NCBI GenBank assembly: GCA_947073645.1
Contig: CAMTMK010000008.1
Span: 1-64,000 of the forward strand
DNA from: an uncultured bacterium
Lineage (GTDB): Bacteria; Cyanobacteriota; Vampirovibrionia; Gastranaerophilales; Gastranaerophilaceae
DNA: 64,000 bases
Direction of reading: 5' to 3'
Shown: positions 42,273-51,646 of the stretch, piece after piece
How positions within the stretch are numbered: the first letter of the stretch is position 1
Layout: every line of letters starts with the position of its first letter
Position numbers and translations under genes: made by a program
Notes under the pieces: model-generated
Seen by the model: only the letters and a program-made list of their open reading frames with translations
The model's database searches: none
What the model was told of the DNA's origin: nothing

Positions 42273-44915
42273 TTACGCTTTTAATGAAGCTATCAAATCA
42301 AGAATAGCTTTTTCTTGAATTTCGATTTCAGAAATTCTTGATTTTGTTTGCTCAATCAATTCAGCCGGAGCATTTGTTACAAACTTAGGATTATTAATTC
42401 TTCCTTCAAGAGATTTTTTCTCTCCTGTAAGTTTGTCCAATTTCTTTTGCTGACGAGCAATTTCAGCATCCAAATCAATTAAATCCGCAAGCGGGATAAT
42501 AATTTTTGAAGCAGAAACAATTGCAGTTGCGCTCTTTGGCGGAATTTGAGCATTCATATCAGCATAAGAAATATTTTCAACACGCGCCAAACGTTTAATA
42601 TATGCTTCAATTGCTTCAAAAACAGGTTTTTCATCTGCAGTTGAGCGAACTTCAATATCACATTTGATTGACGGAGAAATATTAAAACTTTGGCGGACAT
42701 TTCTCAAAGAAGTAATTGTTTCAAATACAAGTTCCATTTCCTGTGCTTCTTTCGGGAAGTCAAATTTATCTTCAAACACAGGGAAATCAGCAACAATAAT
42801 TGCCTTTGTTTCAGTTTCCTTCGGAACTAACTGCCATACGCGCTCTGTAATATGAGGCATAATCGGATGTAACATTCTCAATGCCATATCAAGAACATAT
42901 CTCAATACACGTTGAGTGTTTGCTTTCAATTCAACATCCTGAAGCTGAATTTTTGCAATTTCTACGTACCAATCGCAATATGAATTCCAGAAGAAATCAT
43001 AAAGAACGTGTGCAACTTCACCAATTCTAAAGTCTTTAATATTTTCATTAACTTCTTTAGCAGTTTTATTTAATTTATCCAAAATCCATTTATCTGCGAT
43101 AGTTAAGTTAGCAAAATCGATTTCTTTATTGTCAACACCGTCAAGGTTCATCAATACAAATCTTGATGCGTTCCAGATTTTGTTGGCAAAGTTTCTGCCA
43201 TATTCAAATCTTTCTTCGCTCATTTTGATATCTTGACCGCCGTAAGTACAAAGTGAAGTCATAGTAAATCTCAAAGCATCACAGCCGTATTTGTCAATAA
43301 TTTTAACGGGATCAATAGTGTTGCCTTTAGATTTAGACATTTTTTGACCTTTTTCGTCACGAATAAGTCCATGAATATAAACAGTCGAGAACGGAGCTTT
43401 ACCTGTAAATTCCAAGCCCATAGTAATCATTCTTGCAACCCAGAAGAAAATAATATCAAAACCAGTTACAAGAGTTGTTGTAGGATAGAATTTTTTAAAA
43501 TCGGCACTGTCAGTATTCGGCCAGCCCATAGTAGAGAATGGCCACAATCCTGATGAGAACCATGTATCAAGACAATCAGTATCTTGAACGTAGTTTTCCG
43601 GGTCTGGATTTTCTTTTGCAACAACCATTTCACCTGTTACTTTATGGTAATATGCAGGAATTTGGTGTCCCCACCAGATTTGACGAGAAATACACCAGTC
43701 ACGGATATTTTCCATCCAGCCTAAATAGTTCTTTTCCCATCTGTCAGGAACAAATTTAATTCTGCCGTCTTTAACTGCTGCAATAGCTTCACGTGCCAAA
43801 GGTTCCATTTTTACGAACCATTGTTCTGAAAGAAGCGGTTCAATTGTAGTTCCGCAACGCTGGCATTTACCAACATTGTGTTCATGGTCGCGTGTTCTTA
43901 ATAAGAAATTGTTGTAAGAAAGCATTCCTACAATTCTTTCTCTTGCTTCGTATCTGTCAAGCCCATGAAGTTCTTGAGGAACTTCTCCGCAAGCTTTCAT
44001 TTTACCGTCATTATCAATTACCCAAACAGGTTTTAAATTATGACGCTGACCGACTTCAAAGTCATTCGGGTCGTGTGCAGGAGTAATTTTAACAGCACCT
44101 GTTCCGAAGTTTTTGTCAACATATTCATCAGCAATAATCGGAATTTCTCTGCCTGAAAGCGGAATAATAACAGTTTTACCAACCAATTCAGAATATTTAT
44201 GGTCATCAGGGTGAACTGCAATTGCAACGTCGCCGAAAATTGTTTCAGGACGAGTAGTTGCAACAATAATCGCACCTGATTCACCTTTCAACGGGTAAGA
44301 AATTTCCCACATATGTCCCTGTTCTGTTTCGTATTCTGTTTCAACGTCAGAAATAGCACTGTTACAACGAGGACACCAGTTTACAATGTATTTACCTTTA
44401 TAGATTAATCCTTTTTCGTAAAGTCTTACAAAAACTTCTTTTACAGCATCCGAACAGCCTTTATCAAAAGTAAATCTTTCTCTTGAACGGTCAAAAGATG
44501 CACCTAGGCGTTTGCATTGGTCTAAGATAGCTGATTTATGCTGATTTGTCCATTCCCAAGTTTTTTCAACAAACTTTTCTCTGCCCAAATCGTGACGAGT
44601 CAAACCTTCTTTTGCAAGCTGTTTTTCAACTACGTTTTGAGTTGCAAGCCCCGCGTGATCGGTTCCGGGAACCCAAAGAGTTTCATAACCAGCCATTCTG
44701 TGATAACGCACAAGAATATCCTGTAAAGTTTCGTCCAAAGCGTGCCCCATATGCAGCACACCTGTAACGTTTGGAGGCGGTATTACAATAGAATAAGGCG
44801 GTTTATCAGAACTTGAATCAGCTTTAAAAAATTCGCCGTCTTCCCAAAACTTATAAATACTTTCTTCTGTTTCTTTTGCATCATAAACTGTTGGTAAATC
44901 TTCAATTGCTATCAT
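42273..44915 (-). CDS. valS: Valyl-tRNA synthetase
   Basis: An 880-residue class I synthetase that charges tRNA-Val. The HIGH motif is in PPPNVTGVLHMGHAL (residue about 46-60), the editing domain has TTRPETIFGDVAIAVHP, and KMSKSKGNTIDP carries the KMSKS loop. Zinc-ribbon-like Cys pairs are present (WCPRCNSA, GKCQRCGTT). The C-terminal 65 residues form the coiled-coil tRNA arm (ARQQKKLDKLTGEKKSLEG). Ribosome site AAGGA. The length is normal. It is followed by a terminator and is separate from fabI. Confidence 0.97.
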   Translation of the reverse strand: MIAIEDLPTVYDAKETEESIYKFWEDGEFFKADSSSDKPPYSIVIPPPNVTGVLHMGHALDETLQDILVRYHRMAGYETLWVPGTDHAGLATQNVVEKQLAKEGLTRHDLGREKFVEKTWEWTNQHKSAILDQCKRLGASFDRSRERFTFDKGCSDAVKEVFVRLYEKGLIYKGKYIVNWCPRCNSAISDVETEYETEQGHMWEISYPLKGESGAIIVATTRPETIFGDVAIAVHPDDHKYSELVGKTVIIPLSGREIPIIADEYVDKNFGTGAVKITPAHDPNDFEVGQRHNLKPVWVIDNDGKMKACGEVPQELHGLDRYEARERIVGMLSYNNFLLRTRDHEHNVGKCQRCGTTIEPLLSEQWFVKMEPLAREAIAAVKDGRIKFVPDRWEKNYLGWMENIRDWCISRQIWWGHQIPAYYHKVTGEMVVAKENPDPENYVQDTDCLDTWFSSGLWPFSTMGWPNTDSADFKKFYPTTTLVTGFDIIFFWVARMITMGLEFTGKAPFSTVYIHGLIRDEKGQKMSKSKGNTIDPVKIIDKYGCDALRFTMTSLCTYGGQDIKMSEERFEYGRNFANKIWNASRFVLMNLDGVDNKEIDFANLTIADKWILDKLNKTAKEVNENIKDFRIGEVAHVLYDFFWNSYCDWYVEIAKIQLQDVELKANTQRVLRYVLDMALRMLHPIMPHITERVWQLVPKETETKAIIVADFPVFEDKFDFPKEAQEMELVFETITSLRNVRQSFNISPSIKCDIEVRSTADEKPVFEAIEAYIKRLARVENISYADMNAQIPPKSATAIVSASKIIIPLADLIDLDAEIARQQKKLDKLTGEKKSLEGRINNPKFVTNAPAELIEQTKSRISEIEIQEKAILDLIASLKA

Positions 44916-44959
44916 ATATAAAAATCCTTCTTATTTTGCGTATACTCTTAAAATAGCAC

Positions 44960-44992
44960 AAAAAAAAAGAGCAGACAATCTGCTCTCTTTTT
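44960..44992 (-). terminator. Terminator of fabI
   Basis: The stem GAGCAGA/TCTGCTC (44985-44979 with 44975-44969) and nine minus-strand T residues at 44968-44960. Also flanked by T-runs on the plus strand. Confidence 0.88.
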
Positions 44993-45005
44993 TTATAAAT
45001 TTTTC

Positions 45006-45818
45006 TTACGCTTTTGGAATAGAATTTGCAATAATTTCCATTTCTTCCAATGATGCATAAACAGCGTGGCATCCGCAGTCTACATACAAGATTTGACCTG
45101 TTGTACCTGTTGATAAATCTGATGCCAGGTATAAACCAGCTCTGCCAACATCTTCCAACGCAACATTACGTCCCAAAGGAGCTTTTGCGACAGCTGCTTT
45201 AAGCATTTTGTCAAAACCTGAAATACCTTTAGCAGCAAGAGTTTTAACAGCACCTGCAGAGATACAGTTAACTCTAACACCTTTTTTACCAAGGTCAGCT
45301 GCCAAATATCTCATTGAAGATTCTAACGCAGCTTTTGCAACACCCATTACGTTGTAGTTTGCAACAACATATTCAGAACCAAGGTAAGTCAATGCAAATA
45401 CAGAAGCGCCTTCATTCAAGATAGGTTCAGCATGTTTACAAAGTGAGATTAAAGAATAAGCACTTACGCCTAAAGCTAAATCCCAGCCTGCTTTTGATGT
45501 ATCAATAAATCTTCCGGCCAAATCTTCTTTAGCCGCAAATGCAACAGCATGGATAACAAAGTCTAATTTACCGTAAACTCTTTCACATTCTTTAAATACT
45601 GCAGCAACTTCATCGTCTTTTGTAACATCACAAGTCATAATAACTTTTGCATTCATATCTTCAGCCAAAGGTCTAACACGTTTTTCCATAGCTTCACCGG
45701 CATATGTGAAAGCAATATCAGCACCAGCTTCATAAAGTTGTTTTGCAATAGCATAGGCAATTCCGTGAGTATTTGAAACTCCGAAAATAACACCCTTTTT
45801 ACCTTCCATTAATTTCAT
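45006..45818 (-). CDS. fabI: Enoyl-[acyl-carrier-protein] reductase
   Basis: A 270-residue NADH-dependent enoyl-ACP reductase of the short-chain dehydrogenase type, the last step of fatty acid elongation. The N-terminal nucleotide fold reads GVIFGVSNTHGIAYAIAKQL, and the catalytic Tyr and Lys are in the Y-x6-K motif YNVMGVAK (residues about 156-163). The tail has TGQILYVDCGCHA. Ribosome site AAGGGAG before ATG 45818. It has its own terminator. Confidence 0.95.
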   Translation of the reverse strand: MKLMEGKKGVIFGVSNTHGIAYAIAKQLYEAGADIAFTYAGEAMEKRVRPLAEDMNAKVIMTCDVTKDDEVAAVFKECERVYGKLDFVIHAVAFAAKEDLAGRFIDTSKAGWDLALGVSAYSLISLCKHAEPILNEGASVFALTYLGSEYVVANYNVMGVAKAALESSMRYLAADLGKKGVRVNCISAGAVKTLAAKGISGFDKMLKAAVAKAPLGRNVALEDVGRAGLYLASDLSTGTTGQILYVDCGCHAVYASLEEMEIIANSIPKA

Positions 45819-45973
45819 AAAATTTCTCCCTTACTAAAATACAAATTTATTTTAGCAAAAATATATTTTTAAAGCAAATTTGTAAATATTAACAATTGTA
45901 ACAACATGCAAACATGCTGAAATCAGGCGTTTTCGTAAGTTTTTATATATTTAAGAGAGTACTAAGGAGAGCT

Positions 45974-47752
45974 ATGGGCGTTTCAAACGTATACAATCAA
46001 GCAAAAGCCAATGCCATCGCAGCGATTAAATCTAATATGTCTGCGAAGGGCACTAAAAAAGCTGAAGCCCTCAAACCTGAACATTTAACAATGACAGGTT
46101 CAATCTTCAATGCTCCCGGTGCTAAAAATACACAGCCTACTCCAACATTAACAGATTTGAATACAACAGCAAGCTTGGCTGAACTCAATAAAAAACCAGT
46201 AGCACAGGCTCAAGGCAAGGGTTCTAATGACAAATCTAATCCTGAGACACCAAGCAGTGCGTCAGAAGGCAGAGCTGCTGCTGCAGATGGTGAAAAACAA
46301 GCTGACAGTTTGAGAGCTCAAACATCTCAAGCACAATCATATCAAAAAACAGTCACTAACTTTAGTGCTCAAGCTCAAAAAACTGAAGCATCTATTACAA
46401 AAGATGATAAAATATTTGCAAAAAAATTAAAGGCACAAGAAGCAGAATTAAAAACTAATAATCAAAGTATTCAAAAATTAGTAAAAGAAAATGAAGAAGC
46501 TCAAAAAGAAGTTGAAAATGCTCAACATGAATTAGATACATTATTAGCTAGAAATTCATTCTCAATGGGCGGTAGTAATTCAGCATCAGGCAGCAGTGAC
46601 GACCAATCAAAAATTAACGAATTACAAACTTTCATCGGTGCAAAAGTCGGCATCATGCAAGCAAATGGCAAAACTGTATATTCACTACAAAGAACTCAAA
46701 GCAGAACTCTAACAAACATGAACAGAACAAATAATCAGTTCATAAAAGTTCAAAAACAAAATACAAAAGCTATCAACCAACAACAAAACGAAACCAGCAA
46801 AGTAATTAAATTTGCTGATAAAGTAGAACAATTTAGCCAGCTTGCTCAACTTAGCGGACAAAGTTTAGAAATGCTTGGAAACTTAATGATAGCAGCAGGT
46901 TCTACACCTTGGACAGCATGGATGGTTCCAGTTGGTACAGTAATGGCTAAAGTCGGTACTGTTCTTGAACTTGTTGGACAATACGGGTCAACCGCGGCTA
47001 ACTTGACAAAAACAGCTGCATATGCAGCTGAAGGCAATTTAATGGGAGCTATGCAAAGTGCCGCAATGGCTGTGCAATCAGGTGCAGCAGCAGCAAAAGG
47101 TACTCAAAACTTCAAAAAAGACTTTGAACAAATAAACACACAAGCAAACGAAGTACTTAACAAAAACGCTGCAAACAAAGCTGCAAAAGAACAAGTAAAT
47201 CAAATGAAACAAGATGGTGTGAATTTTAAAGGAATGTCTGAAAAAGACATGAGAAAATCAATAAGCAATGATTTACAAGCTCAAATGAATGGCGAAAATG
47301 CGACATTAAATAGAAAAGATTTACTCGACGACGGCAAACTAACCAAAGCTGGTAAAACTGCCGCACAGAATTCTGCAACAGCTGTTGGCTCTGAATATGA
47401 TACTCAATTTGGCAAAAAAGGTGCAACTGAAAAATCTGCAAGAAAAGCTACTGTAAAAACATTCAAAAATAAAGCTTCAGACACTAAATCATCTACAAAT
47501 TGGGCTGACAATATGAATAAATTCACTCAAACAATGGGGTCTTTGGCTCAAATGTATATGATGTTTAACGGCGGCGGTTCCATGATGGGCATGGGCGGAA
47601 ACATGATGGGCGGTTCTATGATGGGAAGCGGATATAACAATATGGGTTACATGAGCAACGGAATGAGCCCAACAACAATGACTGATAAACAAAGAAGAGC
47701 CGCTTGGCAGCAACGTAATGCTAAAGCTTTAGGAAAAACCGCAAAATCATAA
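45974..47752 (+). CDS. Large coiled-coil protein, candidate export substrate/translocator
   Basis: A 592-residue protein with an AAGGAG ribosome site before ATG 45974; the frame runs 20 codons further upstream without one. Layout: an Ala/Lys/Ser-rich N-terminus (1-130), coiled coil (about 150-205), helical Gln-rich segment (240-290), then a hydrophobic helical region (about 295-365, with LGNLMIAAGSTPWTAWMVPV and VGTVLELVGQYGSTAANLTK). A helical tail and a Met/Gly-rich end follow (GGGSMMGMGGNMMGG). There is no Sec signal. Coiled coil plus a central hydrophobic stretch resembles translocators of type III secretion (YopB, SipB), but this is architecture only, not homology. It ends at a bidirectional terminator. 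Confidence 0.65.
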   Translation: MGVSNVYNQAKANAIAAIKSNMSAKGTKKAEALKPEHLTMTGSIFNAPGAKNTQPTPTLTDLNTTASLAELNKKPVAQAQGKGSNDKSNPETPSSASEGRAAAADGEKQADSLRAQTSQAQSYQKTVTNFSAQAQKTEASITKDDKIFAKKLKAQEAELKTNNQSIQKLVKENEEAQKEVENAQHELDTLLARNSFSMGGSNSASGSSDDQSKINELQTFIGAKVGIMQANGKTVYSLQRTQSRTLTNMNRTNNQFIKVQKQNTKAINQQQNETSKVIKFADKVEQFSQLAQLSGQSLEMLGNLMIAAGSTPWTAWMVPVGTVMAKVGTVLELVGQYGSTAANLTKTAAYAAEGNLMGAMQSAAMAVQSGAAAAKGTQNFKKDFEQINTQANEVLNKNAANKAAKEQVNQMKQDGVNFKGMSEKDMRKSISNDLQAQMNGENATLNRKDLLDDGKLTKAGKTAAQNSATAVGSEYDTQFGKKGATEKSARKATVKTFKNKASDTKSSTNWADNMNKFTQTMGSLAQMYMMFNGGGSMMGMGGNMMGGSMMGSGYNNMGYMSNGMSPTTMTDKQRRAAWQQRNAKALGKTAKS

Positions 47753-47754
47753 TA

Positions 47755-47785
47755 AAAAGAGCTAACCGAAGTCAGCTCTTTTTTA
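47755..47785. terminator. Bidirectional terminator
   Basis: AAGAGCT/AGCTCTT stem around a partly paired AACCGAAGTC loop, with an A-run on the left and T6 on the right, between the convergent coiled-coil and adhesin genes. Confidence 0.75.
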
Positions 47786-47788
47786 TTG

Positions 47789-50700
47789 TTATCTTAATGA
47801 CAAATCGTTGCTTCGGCTTCGCGCCATATTCTGTTCTTTAAGCATTATATTCATATATAATATCTTATTTGCAGTTGCCTGATCAAGATTTATGAACTCT
47901 GTTCCTGCTCGTCGGTCAGTTGCCGATACAATTTTTACATCAGTATTAATGTTCAAATCGCCGTATGAAATTTGTACCGGAACTACATCGCCTACTTTCA
48001 AGTTATTGTTATGAGATACTGCCATACCACCTCTTGAAATATCAAGGACTGAATTTATTTTTGCATTATCAGCTAAATTAATAGGTGTCTGACTTTCATT
48101 AGCATTAAATCTCATATGCTGACGTTTATCAATACCATAGATTGGGTTGTCCAAAACTCTTTGTTTATAAACATGTTTACCCATATCATCATCTGGGAAT
48201 AAATCATCATCAGTATCGGTATCACTGTCTGTATCAGTGTCATTATCCGTATCTGAATCCATATCGGAATCAGTGTCCGTATCCGTATCTACATCAGTGT
48301 CTGTATCAATATCAGTGTCACTGTCAATGTCTATATCTGCATCACTATCGGTATCTACATCGGTATCAGTATCTGTGTCAATATCGGAATCTGTGTCTAT
48401 ATCAGTATCTGTATCAATGTCGGTGTCAGTATCCGAATCAATGTCAGTATCATTGTCTGTATCTGTATCAGTATCGATATCGGTGTCGGTATCTGTATCT
48501 AAGTCTGTATCACTATCAGTGTCAGTATCAATATCCGTATCTGAATCTAAGTCTGTGTCACTATCTAAATCGGTATCGGTATCAGTATCCATGTCTGTAT
48601 CATTGTCAATGTCAGTATCGGTGTCAATATCCGTGTCTGTATCATTATCTGTATCTGTATCAGTATCGTTATCGGTGTCTGTGTCATTATCGGTATCAAT
48701 ATCGGTGTCGGTATCGTTATCTGTATCGTTGTCCGTATCCGAATCAATATCCGTATCCGAATCAATATCCGTATCTGAATCTAGATCCGTATCAGTATCA
48801 GTGTCCATATCAGTATCGGTATCTAAGTCTGTATCACTATCAGTGTCAGTATCGATATCCGTGTCAGAATCTAAGTCTGTGTCACTATCTAAATCGGTAT
48901 CGGTATCAGTATCCATGTCTGTATCATTATCAATATCAGTGTCAGTATCCATATCAGTGTCGGTATCATTGTCGGTATCGGTATCGTTATCAGTGTCAAC
49001 CACAATTTCTTCATCTTCTGGTACTACAAGGTTGTCGTCATCATCTTCTGAACCCTGTTGACCGTTATTTTTTACACCGTCATAATCTTTATCATTACCT
49101 TGAGAACTTCCACCGTAGTAATAATTACGGTCTTCAGCATCTTCACCTATTGCTAAGACATCTTCAGGTCTTACTGCTTTAGCCCTTATCGAAATATCTT
49201 TACCCGCAAGAGTCTTAATTGGGTTTGTTGTATCATCTTTTACATACGTAGATACTCCACCATTTCTATGTTTACCCATATTAAAATAGTAGCCGCCGGC
49301 ATAAGCATTATCTGCAACAAGTGTTAAATCTTGCTCGTGTGCCGGTCTGCCTTGACCCTTCCCGTTAATTCTGCCGTTTTTAACAACAATTGTAGAATCT
49401 GCAGCATGTTCATATTCCGGATGTTCACCATTATCCAAAAAGCTTCCTAAATCCAAAGCCGTTAATTTAACTTTGTTAGGAGCAATATTTTTATTTGGAC
49501 CATAGTAATCTTGAGAATATGTTGGCACAATACCTAAATTTTCAATATACATATTCTTACCGCGAGTTGTAATATCAATATTATTAGCGGCAGTAGTTTC
49601 TCTAATATATACATCGCCTGAGAATTCTGCATTAATATCACCGGTTCTTGAAATTAATGCACACACATTTGTATTAAGTTTTTGTCCGTTATCCGCATCC
49701 ATTCCCTTAACATTAATATCCTTGATTGCAAGCATATCAACACCTTGAGAAGGTTTGTTTTGATTTGTCAATACGTGCGGTTTAGTTGCATCATCACCGT
49801 TGAATATCGGAGATACACCATTTTGTCTAAAAGTTAAAGCGTTTCCGGTTTCACCGATATTTCCGCTTGAAATAATAGAAATACCTGTACCCTCAACGTT
49901 AGGTTTATTTTTATCTGAAGCACGGTTTACAATATCATAAGCTTTTGAACCTTTAACAGAACTATCAGCAAGAAGAATAACTTTACCGTCAGATTTAATT
50001 TGGTCAACATTTAAATTTGTATCCAAACTTGCAAGATTTACAAGAGAATTTTTGCCAGAACTGATTGCTTTAACTGTTCCTGCAATATTTGTATTAATTG
50101 ACTTTGTCAAATCTCTTGCATTTGTTCCGATACCTGTACATACACCACCGTCACAATTGCCAAGGTCTTTACCTATAGCACCGTTTTTTGTATTAATATC
50201 AAGATTGCCGTTTGCTTTAATAAGATTTGCTTTTGTACCGTAGTTGAATACATTGCCGTTATCAACCTTAATATTAACATCACTTGTTGAATTCAAGTAA
50301 TCTTTACCTGTATTATAACCAATTACGACATCAGAATTTTTGTTATCAATATTAATGCCTTTAGCATTAACATTACCTTGAACATGAATACCGTTTGCAC
50401 CAGTATTTGTTATATAAGCAGTATTTGTGCTGTCTGATAATACTGCGCCATTTTTAATCACAATACCATTTGCACCTGTATTTGCGACAAGCAAATCTCC
50501 ATTTGTATTTGTCAATCTTCCAGTAGATGCGATTAAAATACCTGTACCTGTATTATCTAGAGAAAGTACTCCATTTTTGTTTGTCATGTTTCCTGAAACG
50601 TTTATGCTTCCTTCAGTATTTACAAGTAAAGTTTTTCCGTTTGAGTTAAAAGTTTTGCCTGAAACGGTAATGCCTTTTGAACCAGAGTTTGTAATTTCAA

Positions 50701-51508
50701 TATTACCTGCGCCGAAGTTTTTCAAAGTACCTGCAACATTAGTTCCGCCTTCTGCGCCGTAAGAAATAATTTTAATGCTTCCGTTTTCATTTGTATATGA
50801 ATTTGCATTCATGTTATCTGCGTTAACCAATTTATCAAATAATGTTTTTGCCTGCGCATGAGAAATAAGTTTTGTAGCATCTTTAACCCCTGCCATTACA
50901 AGTGCATTATTTGTAATATCAACATTTGCCGCATCAATATTTACAAAGTTACGAGCTAAAACACTACCGTCAATTTTGACAGTAGCATCACCCTGCCCTA
51001 ATCTTTCAGCGTATTTTGAAGTCAATGATGGAACTCTTACATCACTTTTATATTTTTCATAAGATGTACTGTCAGGAGTATAAACAGATAAAGAACCGAC
51101 ATTCAATACACCGCTTGACCCCACAACCATGCCCTTTGGAGAAATGAATACTACATGCCCGTTACTGTTCAAATTGCCGTTTTTAGTTACGGCATTAACA
51201 ATACCGTTAATATTAATCTGATTATCAATAAGGTTTAAAAATGTTGTAATATCTTTGCCTTTAACAGCATCATGGAATATCAAATTAGCAATATCGCCTT
51301 CACTTAAATTAAAATCAAGCCCTTTTCTATATCCTATATCACCATTTGAGGCGTCAGGCGAGATGTCATACACATTTCCGTTTTGAACAACGCCTGCACC
51401 TGTTATACTAGTCGCTAAAACCTGTAAACAGAAGGACTGCTGCAAAAAGAAGCAGAATGTCAATGCTGAAGCAACAACTTTTCTTTTTCCAACTTTTATC
51501 TGAAGCAT
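47789..51508 (-). CDS. Filamentous adhesin with Asp-Thr repeats and C-terminal PilZ domain
   Basis: A 1239-residue exported protein. A signal peptide (about 1-32, SALTFCFFLQQSFCLQVLA) is followed by a haemagglutination/LktA-type N-domain (NGNVYDISPDASNGDIGYRK, then NLNSNGHVVFISPKGMVVG and VLNVGSLSVYTP), which in this family is the start of a beta-helix. Beta-helix repeats continue to about 830 (TGANGIVIKNG, TGANGIHVQGN). Residues about 835-1100 are nearly pure Asp-Thr-Ser-Asn-Ile repeats. The last 115 residues form a PilZ domain: RQHMR (RxxxR), DISRGG (DxSxxG) and GTEFINL. PilZ normally binds cyclic-di-GMP in the cytoplasm, so its place on a secreted protein is odd. Start is ATG 51508 with an AAAGGA site. 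No TpsB partner is near. Confidence 0.82.
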   Translation of the reverse strand: MLQIKVGKRKVVASALTFCFFLQQSFCLQVLATSITGAGVVQNGNVYDISPDASNGDIGYRKGLDFNLSEGDIANLIFHDAVKGKDITTFLNLIDNQININGIVNAVTKNGNLNSNGHVVFISPKGMVVGSSGVLNVGSLSVYTPDSTSYEKYKSDVRVPSLTSKYAERLGQGDATVKIDGSVLARNFVNIDAANVDITNNALVMAGVKDATKLISHAQAKTLFDKLVNADNMNANSYTNENGSIKIISYGAEGGTNVAGTLKNFGAGNIEITNSGSKGITVSGKTFNSNGKTLLVNTEGSINVSGNMTNKNGVLSLDNTGTGILIASTGRLTNTNGDLLVANTGANGIVIKNGAVLSDSTNTAYITNTGANGIHVQGNVNAKGINIDNKNSDVVIGYNTGKDYLNSTSDVNIKVDNGNVFNYGTKANLIKANGNLDINTKNGAIGKDLGNCDGGVCTGIGTNARDLTKSINTNIAGTVKAISSGKNSLVNLASLDTNLNVDQIKSDGKVILLADSSVKGSKAYDIVNRASDKNKPNVEGTGISIISSGNIGETGNALTFRQNGVSPIFNGDDATKPHVLTNQNKPSQGVDMLAIKDINVKGMDADNGQKLNTNVCALISRTGDINAEFSGDVYIRETTAANNIDITTRGKNMYIENLGIVPTYSQDYYGPNKNIAPNKVKLTALDLGSFLDNGEHPEYEHAADSTIVVKNGRINGKGQGRPAHEQDLTLVADNAYAGGYYFNMGKHRNGGVSTYVKDDTTNPIKTLAGKDISIRAKAVRPEDVLAIGEDAEDRNYYYGGSSQGNDKDYDGVKNNGQQGSEDDDDNLVVPEDEEIVVDTDNDTDTDNDTDTDMDTDTDIDNDTDMDTDTDTDLDSDTDLDSDTDIDTDTDSDTDLDTDTDMDTDTDTDLDSDTDIDSDTDIDSDTDNDTDNDTDTDIDTDNDTDTDNDTDTDTDNDTDTDIDTDTDIDNDTDMDTDTDTDLDSDTDLDSDTDIDTDTDSDTDLDTDTDTDIDTDTDTDNDTDIDSDTDTDIDTDTDIDTDSDIDTDTDTDVDTDSDADIDIDSDTDIDTDTDVDTDTDTDSDMDSDTDNDTDTDSDTDTDDDLFPDDDMGKHVYKQRVLDNPIYGIDKRQHMRFNANESQTPINLADNAKINSVLDISRGGMAVSHNNNLKVGDVVPVQISYGDLNINTDVKIVSATDRRAGTEFINLDQATANKILYMNIMLKEQNMARSRSNDLSLR
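48205..49000 (-). repeat. Asp-Thr repeat tract in adhesin gene
   Basis: About 800 bp of degenerate 6-bp units (GAT ACN and relatives) encoding DTDTD, DSDTD, DIDTD and DNDTD. A block of about 45 residues (IDNDTDMDTDTDTDLDSDTD and onward) occurs twice (about 48485-48625 and 48815-48955), so an internal duplication has happened. On the other strand it gives open Ser-Val frames, which I treat as shadows. Confidence 0.85.
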
Positions 51509-51646
51509 GTTTATATATCCTTTCAATTTCCCTAATCAATATGTGACAATTTTAGCAAGAGCACAAATGATTTTCCATTTTTTATTACAAATATTTAATA
51601 TATTTAAAATCGTGAAAAATTTTTCTTGCTAGATTGTAAATAAATA

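Noticed and set aside
48142..49182. Long plus-strand frames opposite the adhesin repeat, coding for Ser-Val repeats (274 aa) and Tyr/Cys/His-rich repeats (346 aa)
   Set aside because: They are mirror images of the Asp-Thr codons (GAT/ACN read backwards). The minus-strand frame has a signal peptide, recognisable domains and a ribosome site; the plus-strand frames have none of these.
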